From an uncultured Lachnospiraceae bacterium (GTDB lineage: Bacteria; Bacillota; Clostridia; Lachnospirales; Lachnospiraceae), in the NCBI GenBank assembly GCA_947629525.1, contig CANREB010000001.1:62001-126000 (forward strand): a stretch of DNA of 64,000 nt, given 5' to 3'. A program made the translations under genes and the position numbers. Numbering within the stretch: position 1 is the stretch's first letter; each line of letters starts with the position of its first letter. Shown here one piece after another: positions 35,251-42,820 of this stretch. The notes under the pieces are model-generated. The model ran no database searches, was not told where the DNA came from, and saw only the letters and a program-made list of their open reading frames with translations.

Positions 35251-36021
35251 ATGTATCATAACAGATTGATCCCTTGCTTACTTTTGGATAATGGAAAATT
35301 AGTAAAGACTGAGCGTTTTCGCAAACCTGTATATATAGGGGATCCGATAAACGCGGTCAAAATATTCAACGACAAAGAAGTAGACGAGCTGATATTTTTG
35401 GATATCAATGCGACACGTTCTCACAAGGGACCGAATTTTGAGTATCTGAAAAAAATCACAGAACAGTGTTTTATGCCGCTGTGCTATGGCGGGGGGGTCT
35501 CTTCACCGGATGATATCGGCACATTGTTCCGCATAGGTTTTGAAAAGGTCGCGATCAATACGGCTGCCATAGAACATCCTGAATTGATCGAAGATGCAGC
35601 CGGAATATATGGAAGCCAAAGCATTGTAGGCGCCATGGATGTCGGTAAAAATATATTTGGTAAGATGGTCGTAAAAGCAGAAAACGGAAGCCGAAGCACC
35701 AAATACACTCCGGTAGAATATGCCAAAAGACTTGAAGACTCAGGCGCCGGTGAGATATTCCTAAATGTCATAACACGCGACGGTACTATGGCAGGGTACG
35801 ATTACGAACTGATCAGCGAAGTATCCGGTCATGTGAAGGTACCTGTTATCGTATGCGGCGGTGCCGGAAGTCTCAAAGACTGCAGACGCGCGATCGACAG
35901 CGGCGCAAGTGCGGCGGCTGCCGGAAGTATTTTTGTATTTTGGGGCACCAACAAGGCAGTGCTGATCAATTATCCGGACAGTAAAGAAATTACCGCATTA
36001 TTCCAAATTTCCCATTTCTAA
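35251..36021 (+). CDS. hisF: HisF-like cyclase subunit paralogue (sugar amidination type)
   Basis: 256 residues, TIM barrel. LCYGGGVSS and VCGGAGSLKD are the two phosphate-binding loops of HisF. The first catalytic Asp (Asp11 of Thermotoga HisF, in CLD) is replaced by Leu (RLIPCLLLDNG), while the Asp130 equivalent is kept (GAMDVGK). This fits a barrel that conducts ammonia to a sugar amidotransferase rather than cyclising the histidine precursor. The frame opens upstream at 35230, but the ATG at 35251 follows the hisH stop by 7 bases and has AAAGGA. Its last 32 bases overlap the end of the convergent GT2 gene. Confidence 0.92.
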   Translation: MYHNRLIPCLLLDNGKLVKTERFRKPVYIGDPINAVKIFNDKEVDELIFLDINATRSHKGPNFEYLKKITEQCFMPLCYGGGVSSPDDIGTLFRIGFEKVAINTAAIEHPELIEDAAGIYGSQSIVGAMDVGKNIFGKMVVKAENGSRSTKYTPVEYAKRLEDSGAGEIFLNVITRDGTMAGYDYELISEVSGHVKVPVIVCGGAGSLKDCRRAIDSGASAAAAGSIFVFWGTNKAVLINYPDSKEITALFQISHF

Positions 36022-36892
36022 AATCACTCACTCCCCGGCATAGCGCTGATACCATACTGCGTTTCCCACCACAAATCCATATAAGCGCCCATGTAAAGCG
36101 ATTTAGCGCAAAATATACGCTAAACAGCAAACTTATCCTGCCATAACTTAATTTGTTGCACAACAGCCAGTTCCGTGTGATATAATATGCGTTGTCAGGA
36201 TTATCATTTCCCTTGGTGGATCCGTTCACTTTATGATACACAACAGCCTCTGCACAATACCAAATCCTGATGCCGCCCTTCGCCGCCCTAAGACTGTACT
36301 CGGTATCTTCATAATAAAGGAAAAACCGCTCATCCAAAAATCCGATCTTATCCACTATATCTTTGCTAAGCATCATACAGCAGCCGTTTGCAAAATCACA
36401 GTATTTACTGCGCTGAAATTCAGCCATATCTTTCTGTTCAAAACCTGTTTGTATAGGTTTTCTTATTATCTTCGAGAACTCGCCGCCTGCGCACCATACA
36501 GTATCAGGTTTATCCGCAAAAAACACCTTTGGTACCACTATTGCTCCTGTCCTGTCCTGACTTTCTGCCATTCTTTCTATTGTGTACGGCTCTATTTCAG
36601 TATCATTATTCAATAACAGGAATTTATTTATCCCCTTATCTATAGCCGCTTTAATTCCTTCATTGTTTGCCCTTGAAAAACCATAATTGTCATTCAGCGC
36701 GATCATCTGCACCTTGGCATTATCTCCCCAGTGTTTTATAAGATTTTTCAAAGAGGCATCGGTAGAAGCATTATCCACAATAATAATATGGAGCTGTTCA
36801 TTGATCGTGCTGTTCAGAATAGAGTTGATGCACTTATCATTATATTTATCGCCATTATAATTGACAAGTATAACTCCTATCTTCTCTTTCAC
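35990..36892 (-). CDS. GT2 family glycosyltransferase (rhamnosyltransferase-like)
   Basis: About 300 residues. KIGVILVNYNGDKYNDKCINS and IIVDNASTDASL are the nucleotide-binding motifs, LLLNNDTEI is the metal site (variant of DxD), and FLDERFFLYYEDTEYSLRA is the acceptor motif seen in WbbL/RfbF-type rhamnosyltransferases. The start is taken as the GTG at 36892, which has a perfect GGAGGAAGG upstream; the in-frame ATGs at 36919 and 36907 lie before or inside that site. It converges on hisF with a 32-base overlap and no obvious terminator. Confidence 0.88.
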   Translation of the reverse strand: MKEKIGVILVNYNGDKYNDKCINSILNSTINEQLHIIIVDNASTDASLKNLIKHWGDNAKVQMIALNDNYGFSRANNEGIKAAIDKGINKFLLLNNDTEIEPYTIERMAESQDRTGAIVVPKVFFADKPDTVWCAGGEFSKIIRKPIQTGFEQKDMAEFQRSKYCDFANGCCMMLSKDIVDKIGFLDERFFLYYEDTEYSLRAAKGGIRIWYCAEAVVYHKVNGSTKGNDNPDNAYYITRNWLLCNKLSYGRISLLFSVYFALNRFTWALIWICGGKRSMVSALCRGVSDFRNGKFGIMR

Positions 36893-36930
36893 TTGCCTTC
36901 CTCCCATAAACCGATGCATAGCCTGCGTTT

Positions 36931-37986
36931 CTACGCTCTATACAGCCAATATTTATAATAAAAACATTTCAATGTGTAGACAAATGCATTCCATATTTTA
37001 GCACATAGGATCTCAACTTTCTCTGATAACATCAATTTACGCCCATGCGAATCCAACCACTTTTTCAGAGATTTAGTAACGCCAATATAAAACGGTCCCA
37101 CATCATGACTTAATGGAAAACCTTTATATGGTTCATAATATACATTTATATATTCAGGAACTATTCCCTTTATTCCGTCAAACGCGATCTGTCTCGTATT
37201 GTCATAATCCTGCTTGCGCAGAATTATATGCTCAACTCCCCGCGGCGCAAACATAATATTATGCGAAGTAGTTCCTTCAATTGATGCAAAGGATCTACAA
37301 TGACTGAACACAAAAACCTGCTCCTCAACCGACAGTTTCTCCGGCGCAATAACATGATACCCCATACTCTGAAAAACTGCCTCTATTTCCCTTTCTCCCA
37401 ATTCTTTGCAGGAACTCATTTGACGTCTGGTCAAATATATCTTATCATATACTTTTATTGATGCGGCACTTTCCGCTCCGGTCACTGCCTTGTCAAATAC
37501 GGCAGTATAACCGTCGGTATAAAATGTTCCGGGAAATCCTGCTAGTTCCGGTATTATCACCTTTTCAAACTGCGTCGGTCTTCTTATGTCCAAAAAGCGT
37601 CCCATATCAATTCCAAGAAGCCGCATAAATTCGCCATACCGTGTACTGCTGTCCCCAAGCACATTTTCTGTTTCATGTTCACCACAATACACTATCTTAT
37701 ATGTCCGAGACTCCTGCAAAACATACCACATACGAGCCATACAGTCAAAAACGAAATTGCCCCAATGTTTCTGCATCCAACCAATATAAATCACTGTTTC
37801 CGGTATCTGCTCAACATTTTCGCTGCAGTCATAGCTCCCCCCCCAAAGCGTCAGTTCTCCGTATTTATACAACGATTCCTCTACCAATATATGATTTTGA
37901 TCAACGACACCGCCAAGCCTTCCATTTGCAGGCAGGATAATTGCATTCTCTACCTCTTTTGTTTGTAAACTCTTATTTATAATCAT
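36931..37986 (-). CDS. GT61 family (DUF563) glycosyltransferase
   Basis: 351 residues. IYLTRRQM starts the donor half, FVFSHCRSFASIEGTTSHNIMF is the conserved DUF563 block, and RGVEHIILRK follows. GT61 members add sugars such as xylose or GlcNAc; in bacteria they occur in capsule and LPS loci. The coding strand holds a run of eight G (37837-37844) at WGGS near residue 50, in frame as read; a one-base slip would stop the protein early. It overlaps the upstream GT4 gene by ATGA. GGAG precedes the ATG at 37986. Confidence 0.82.
   Translation of the reverse strand: MIINKSLQTKEVENAIILPANGRLGGVVDQNHILVEESLYKYGELTLWGGSYDCSENVEQIPETVIYIGWMQKHWGNFVFDCMARMWYVLQESRTYKIVYCGEHETENVLGDSSTRYGEFMRLLGIDMGRFLDIRRPTQFEKVIIPELAGFPGTFYTDGYTAVFDKAVTGAESAASIKVYDKIYLTRRQMSSCKELGEREIEAVFQSMGYHVIAPEKLSVEEQVFVFSHCRSFASIEGTTSHNIMFAPRGVEHIILRKQDYDNTRQIAFDGIKGIVPEYINVYYEPYKGFPLSHDVGPFYIGVTKSLKKWLDSHGRKLMLSEKVEILCAKIWNAFVYTLKCFYYKYWLYRA
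37837..37844. repeat. G8 homopolymer in the GT61 coding sequence
   Basis: Eight consecutive C on the plus strand, coding Trp-Gly-Gly on the minus strand. It is the second longest G/C run after the G10 in YfhO. Confidence 0.7.
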
Positions 37987-39083
37987 AGCATCTCCAGTAT
38001 ATTCAAGTACTGCCTTGAGATCCTGCCCGGCGAGTACATCCCAAAATCCATATCTTTTCCCATCTCACCGCAAATTATTTTTTCGATCCATTCTTCCGCA
38101 TCATACGGGTCGTCTACATATATCGCCTTCCCCTGCGTGACCTCGGGAATAGATGCGCATTTAGTAGTTACTACTCTTGCGCCAAGATACATCGCCTCTA
38201 CAGGCGGCATTCCAAAGCCTTCAAAAATACTCGGAAATAAAAAAGTATGGCAGTTCATATATAGGGCATTTCTCTCTGCATTTCCGATAAATCCTGTCAA
38301 TATTATATTATTATGCAGCTTCTTTTCCTGTATCAACTGCCTTAATTCATCCTCAGCATGCCCGTTTACTCCGCTTATGACTAACTTCTTCGGAAGCTGT
38401 ACAGCGTCCCGGGCAATTTTTTCCATCACTTTTATCAATGTGGACAGATTTTTGTGGGGGATCATCTGGCTTACCGTATAAAAATATTTTCCCTCTTCAA
38501 TGTTATATTTGTCCCTGAGCACATTGAAATCAACCGTTTCATCTTTTTTTACCAATATCGGATTGTAAATTACCCCGATATCATCTCTTTTATATTTTAA
38601 TTCAATATCTTTTTTCACCCAGTTTGATATGGTCAATATCCTCGCCGCGTTTAAAGCATCCATTCTCCAACATAACCTGGAATAAACTATCTCATGCAAA
38701 GGGTGGTACTGTGGATAATGATATGCCTGAAGATCATGTATCACACATGTATAGCTGATACCTCCATTAAGCCATGGCTTGCAGTAAACCGGTTCAAAGC
38801 AATACTTAAATCCGTTTTTTTTCAACAGTCGGTTCTGATGAAGGTTCTGCCATATAATACGTTTTGCAATATTCTCGGAATCCACATCAGCAGTAAGCAT
38901 GCCATACCGCTTATCCGAAATATATTTTTGGAAAGAATAAGCATTATCACGCGATACCAACAGCGTAAAGTCAAAATCATCTTCCAAATCCATAAAACCA
39001 TCCAGCAGATTTCTTATAAATGATTCCGTGCCGCCGACTTTTCCGGGTCTTAGCCAGAGCAAATCGATCGCGATCCTTTCCAT
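37983..39083 (-). CDS. GT4 family glycosyltransferase (mannosyltransferase WbaZ-like)
   Basis: 366 residues. RPGKVGGTESFIRNLLDGF carries the acceptor-side glycine loop, YTVSQMIPHKNLSTLI starts the donor domain, and FPSIFEGFGMPPVEAMYLGA is the E-x7-E motif of the RfaB/WbaZ-type clade. The C-terminal motif VTKCASIPEVTQGKAIYVDP is also standard. It overlaps the GT61 gene by four bases (ATGA), so the two are coupled. A relative is at 47165-48253. Confidence 0.92.
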   Translation of the reverse strand: MERIAIDLLWLRPGKVGGTESFIRNLLDGFMDLEDDFDFTLLVSRDNAYSFQKYISDKRYGMLTADVDSENIAKRIIWQNLHQNRLLKKNGFKYCFEPVYCKPWLNGGISYTCVIHDLQAYHYPQYHPLHEIVYSRLCWRMDALNAARILTISNWVKKDIELKYKRDDIGVIYNPILVKKDETVDFNVLRDKYNIEEGKYFYTVSQMIPHKNLSTLIKVMEKIARDAVQLPKKLVISGVNGHAEDELRQLIQEKKLHNNIILTGFIGNAERNALYMNCHTFLFPSIFEGFGMPPVEAMYLGARVVTTKCASIPEVTQGKAIYVDDPYDAEEWIEKIICGEMGKDMDFGMYSPGRISRQYLNILEML

Positions 39084-39129
39084 TGTATCTCATCTCCCCT
39101 ACTGCAAATGGCACACTTTACCGCTTAAA

Positions 39130-39888
39130 CTATTTATACATATGAGCTCTCACAAACTGCATATATACCCTGAATGTACGTTGCAAATCGATCCACATCG
39201 CCCGCCTGACTCCGTTGCTGACCAGCGCCCTATGTCCCTCCTTCAACGAAATCAGATAATTGCTCAGTCCCTGATTGCTTGTACCGCCATAAAACATTTT
39301 TATGATCACGGCAGGAACATAAGCAAGCTTTATCTCATCTTCTTTTAATATGCGCACCATAAATTCATAATCGGCAGCGCACTTATAACTTATATCATAC
39401 AATCCATATTTTTCATATACTTCACGTTTCAAATATAAAGTAGGATGTCCCGGCATCCATCCTTGCCTGATATTCCCGTTTCCCATATGCCAATATCTTT
39501 TGATCCTGTCACCCACGGCATATACCAAGTCCGCATGCGCGCCATCCGCATTCTCATTTACTATAGCATCGACCATCAGGCTTACGGCATTATCTTTCAA
39601 AAACAGGTCATTGAAAAAGGCAATAATGTCGCCATGCGATAATTTATATCCTTTATTCATCGCGTCATAAATACCTTCGTCTTTTTGAGAGATCCATTTG
39701 CAGTCAAATCTTGTTTTTTCCGCATAGCTTTTTATGATCTCCACAGTACCGTCCGCAGACCCACCGTCCACAACGATGACCTCTATACGCGGATAGTCCT
39801 GCTCTTCAATACTTCTCAGAGTATATCCGATATTTTCTTTACAGTTATAGCTTGTCAGTATCAGTGATACCATCGGATATGTTTTCAT
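39130..39888 (-). CDS. GT2 family glycosyltransferase (WcaA-like)
   Basis: About 252 residues. MVSLILTSYNCKENI, VVDGGSADGT and DAMNKGYKLSHGDII mark the subfamily, and FFNDLFLKDN takes the metal-site position. CAADYEFMVRIL follows. The frame is open to 39918, but the ATG at 39888 leaves 7 bases after the previous stop. Its first codons lie in one copy of a 23-base direct repeat (39858-39880) that recurs at the end of the DUF2304 gene. Confidence 0.88.
   Translation of the reverse strand: MKTYPMVSLILTSYNCKENIGYTLRSIEEQDYPRIEVIVVDGGSADGTVEIIKSYAEKTRFDCKWISQKDEGIYDAMNKGYKLSHGDIIAFFNDLFLKDNAVSLMVDAIVNENADGAHADLVYAVGDRIKRYWHMGNGNIRQGWMPGHPTLYLKREVYEKYGLYDISYKCAADYEFMVRILKEDEIKLAYVPAVIIKMFYGGTSNQGLSNYLISLKEGHRALVSNGVRRAMWIDLQRTFRVYMQFVRAHMYK
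39858..39880. repeat. 23-base direct repeat, copy 1 (start of a GT2 gene)
   Basis: Identical to 41673-41695, starting GTATCAGTGATAC. It contains a 13-base palindrome (GTATCA-G-TGATAC). The copies flank the membrane protein gene 39896-41629 and are read in different frames. Confidence 0.7.
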
Positions 39889-39895
39889 ACTTCTG

Positions 39896-41629
39896 TTACC
39901 ACTCTCTTCCACTGCCATTTATATGTGCATCTTTATATTCGCCTTTGATCCTGAATCCCTGCTTAAGGCTTTCTCCTCTAAGTTCTATCTTGCTCAGGAT
40001 ATCGGCTCCCGGCACAAACGGAAAGTTGTCATAGCCGCCCAGTCCGTCATAGTCCGGTATCCATACACAGACATCCTCTGACAGATACACAGGAGCCACA
40101 TCCCGCTCAATATAATCAGCCTGCTCATATATTGAATACGATTCCGTTTCACAGTTTTCCATATAAATATGCCACATCATACAAAACATAAATATTGCTG
40201 CATATCTCACGCCATATTGAAGCCATTTACCTAATCCCTTAGATCCTAACAACAGCCATAAAGCCACGCATATGGGTATATACAGGTAGACTCTTCCATA
40301 TCTTATATTCGGTGACGAAAAAAACCATGAAAAAAGCGCAGCGATACTATATATAAACAGTATTTCTTTCCTTACATCAATCACTTTTTTTGATACTACA
40401 CGGTATAACATATATACCACTATGATCATGACCGATATAGCGCATATGATCACAAGACATTTAGGTGCGTTTTCAAACCATATGGGAAACCATTTTCCAA
40501 TAGACCAATCGTACATCTCAGGGCTGGTCAATCCTCTGCCCCACGCCTTGATTTCCATTGCGTCATAATCTGCCACCGATGCCGGCATTTCCCAGTCAAA
40601 ATTAAAGAGATCAAGTTTGGAATATGGATACAGCAGATATCCGGAAATGATCACATTCCTTATCAGCCACGGTACCGCAACAGTCAATCCTGCAGCTACA
40701 TTTACGACTATTTTCTTATATTGTTTCTGCTTTATAAATAGTATGAGCGGATATATTGCAAGTATCACACAGGCAGCGGCAGACAACTTCAGAGTAACCG
40801 CCCATACACTTAACACGCACAGACAGGTATACGGCTGCGCATCTTCCACATCACGTTCAACAAATTCACTCCATTTAAAGCATATATACAGCACAAGCAG
40901 CATTACCAAAGTATCTGAATTGGGCGATGACATCAAAAGCCGATCCTTATATACATATATCATAGCCGCTAGTTTTAACAGATCCGACAGCCTCAAATCT
41001 TCATTTCGAAAAAGGCGGTTTGTCCAAAGCGAATATACCACAACGCAGCAACAGGCAAATCCGTTCATAGTATGCAGAGACCCCGGATATGTCCATTTAA
41101 AGCTGAATAGCGCCTGTAACGGCATAAACGCACTGTTATACGCAAATCTAAAATGAATATTTCCCAGTCCGGGAACTATTCCATAGTCCTCAACCCATCT
41201 TATCGCCTGTGCATGATATAAAGCTGTGTCCGTATGTACCGGGGGCAATGACGTAAAGACTGCCATTGCCAGGACACCAAATACAGTCAGTATAACGATC
41301 CACGCTCTGTCAGGTCTCACTATTTTTATATTATCGTTATCTTTTATTGAGGCGCGCTCAACACCTTTCGTGGATCTTTTATCAAAAAAGATAAAAACCA
41401 TTCCTGCTATGGTCATCGCAAACATTATAAGACATGACATTGCCCCTGTCTTATAAAACAGGCTGAACACCTGCGCATAAACATTCCAAAACATCAGCCC
41501 ACAGACAATGCATATGTCCGGACGACATATATCCATATCACACTTGCCATATAATACCCTGATAACAATATATCCTGCTACTAATGATACGATCAAAATA
41601 ACAGCCCACGTCTCAAATACCGATATCAT
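39896..41629 (-). CDS. Multipass GT-C-like membrane protein
   Basis: About 577 residues with roughly 11-12 hydrophobic segments. Between the first helices lies a loop with SLPPVHTDTALYHAQAIRWVEDYG; the Asp in HTDTALYH is in the position of the catalytic acid of GT-C enzymes, and such a motif before 'AIRWVEDYG' is common in uncharacterised clostridial glycan loci. A soluble outer domain of about 90 residues ends the protein. Start 41629 is preferred over the open frame at 41659 because AGGAGG sits 7 bases upstream. It is flanked by 23-base direct repeats. Confidence 0.72.
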   Translation of the reverse strand: MISVFETWAVILIVSLVAGYIVIRVLYGKCDMDICRPDICIVCGLMFWNVYAQVFSLFYKTGAMSCLIMFAMTIAGMVFIFFDKRSTKGVERASIKDNDNIKIVRPDRAWIVILTVFGVLAMAVFTSLPPVHTDTALYHAQAIRWVEDYGIVPGLGNIHFRFAYNSAFMPLQALFSFKWTYPGSLHTMNGFACCCVVVYSLWTNRLFRNEDLRLSDLLKLAAMIYVYKDRLLMSSPNSDTLVMLLVLYICFKWSEFVERDVEDAQPYTCLCVLSVWAVTLKLSAAACVILAIYPLILFIKQKQYKKIVVNVAAGLTVAVPWLIRNVIISGYLLYPYSKLDLFNFDWEMPASVADYDAMEIKAWGRGLTSPEMYDWSIGKWFPIWFENAPKCLVIICAISVMIIVVYMLYRVVSKKVIDVRKEILFIYSIAALFSWFFSSPNIRYGRVYLYIPICVALWLLLGSKGLGKWLQYGVRYAAIFMFCMMWHIYMENCETESYSIYEQADYIERDVAPVYLSEDVCVWIPDYDGLGGYDNFPFVPGADILSKIELRGESLKQGFRIKGEYKDAHINGSGREW

Positions 41630-41659
41630 ATGCTTTCCTCCTAAATATTCTCTTTGCAA

Positions 41660-42064
41660 TTACAGATTTTCGGTATCAGTGATACCATCGGATATACTTT
41701 CGTATTTATCAACCTTTTTTTCTGCCTCTCGAAGCCTTTTTTCAAGCATGGCATTTTCCTGCACAAGCGTCCTTATTTTTACCATCTGTTTTGACACTAT
41801 GGACGTAAGCGCCATAAGAATGATTATAATAAACCCTATACATAATACATATAATCCATTCATAGGGGATTCGATCCCCAACAGGCGGATCATATACAGC
41901 AAAAGCTGCGGGAATACCACAAAAAACCCCATAACCACGCCGGCAAGGATCCACAGAAGCGTATATCTAAGTTCCAATGCTTTTTTCTTTAAGAATATAA
42001 GTATCAATATAAAATAGAAGATTATTGCAATAATCAGGGTAATCCTTAAATTTGTCGGCAGCAT
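41660..42064 (-). CDS. DUF2304 small membrane protein
   Basis: 134 residues with three hydrophobic segments (IILIAIIFYFILILIF region, LLWILAGVVMGFFVVF, MNGLYVLCIGFIIIIL) and then a charged coiled-coil tail (MVKIRTLVQENAMLEKRLREAEKK). DUF2304 proteins are nearly always next to a DPMS-like GT2, as here, and are thought to partner it at the membrane. The last codons fall in copy 2 of the 23-base repeat, so the original C-terminus may have been altered. Confidence 0.88.
   Translation of the reverse strand: MLPTNLRITLIIAIIFYFILILIFLKKKALELRYTLLWILAGVVMGFFVVFPQLLLYMIRLLGIESPMNGLYVLCIGFIIIILMALTSIVSKQMVKIRTLVQENAMLEKRLREAEKKVDKYESISDGITDTENL
41673..41695. repeat. 23-base direct repeat, copy 2 (end of the DUF2304 gene)
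   Basis: Identical to 39858-39880, 1815 bases apart. See that entry. Confidence 0.7.
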
Positions 42065-42091
42065 AATTATCTATCATCCTTCTTTACACAA

Positions 42092-42805
42092 TTATTGACG
42101 TCTTATTCCCAGACTGATCCTGCATATAATAATAGCAAGCGTCACTTTTATCATATAGTAAACAGATTTCCACGCTCGTATCGAACTTGTTCCCGATTTT
42201 CTCTCGTTCATTATGATCGGAACTTCTTTTACCTTGCCTCCATTTATCGCGGCAACCACAAGCGCCTCGGGCTCCGGATAGTCATTAGGATAGTTTTCTG
42301 CATATATGTGGATAAATCTGCTGTTGACAGCTCTGTATCCGCTTGTCACATCAAATACTTTTTTCCCTGTACAGATATGGATAAGCCCGCTCAAAAACTT
42401 GATCCCTGCCCGTCTGGCTTTCGATGACTGAAAACCTGCCTTTGTTATAAACCTTGAGCCTATAACTATATCAGCTTCACCGTTTTTAATAGGCGCGATC
42501 ACTTTCTCAAGCTGGGAAACATCATGCTGCCCGTCGCCGTCGATCTGCACCGCTATGTCATAACCGTTTCTCTCCGCATATTTATAGCCCGTCTGTACCG
42601 CTCCGCCTATGCCCAGATTTATTGGCAGATCGCAAAAATTGTAGTTCCTTTCCCTGCATATCTTTGCCGTATTATCTTTAGAGCCGTCATTTACAATGAT
42701 ATAGTCATACTGCGGATAATTGTTTATTATATTATCTGCCACAAATTCTATATTCGCCTCTTCCTTATACGCAGGAATTATTATTAACGGTTTCTTACTT
42801 TCCAT
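42092..42805 (-). CDS. DPMS-like GT2, polyprenyl-phosphate sugar synthase type
   Basis: About 237 residues. LIIIPAYKEEANIEFV, IVNDGSKDNT and VQIDGDGQHD (acidic metal site) are the signature of dolichyl- or polyprenyl-phosphate mannose/glucose synthases. FDVTSGYRA is a further family block. A single C-terminal hydrophobic segment (YYMIKVTLAIIICRISL) anchors it, and the neighbouring DUF2304 protein supplies extra helices. It should load a sugar on undecaprenyl phosphate for the GT-C enzymes around it. The ATG at 42805 has GAGGATT upstream. Confidence 0.9.
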   Translation of the reverse strand: MESKKPLIIIPAYKEEANIEFVADNIINNYPQYDYIIVNDGSKDNTAKICRERNYNFCDLPINLGIGGAVQTGYKYAERNGYDIAVQIDGDGQHDVSQLEKVIAPIKNGEADIVIGSRFITKAGFQSSKARRAGIKFLSGLIHICTGKKVFDVTSGYRAVNSRFIHIYAENYPNDYPEPEALVVAAINGGKVKEVPIIMNERKSGTSSIRAWKSVYYMIKVTLAIIICRISLGIRRQ

Positions 42806-42820
42806 AAGCAAATCCTCTTT

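Noticed and set aside
34632..36021. HisH and HisF as part of a histidine operon
   Set aside because: No other his gene is nearby, the upstream gene is a WbpG-like amidotransferase, and the HisF lacks the first catalytic Asp; a sugar-amidination role fits better.
40617..41156. A 179-codon plus-strand open frame
   Set aside because: It is antisense to the GT-C-like membrane protein at 39896-41629 and has no support of its own.
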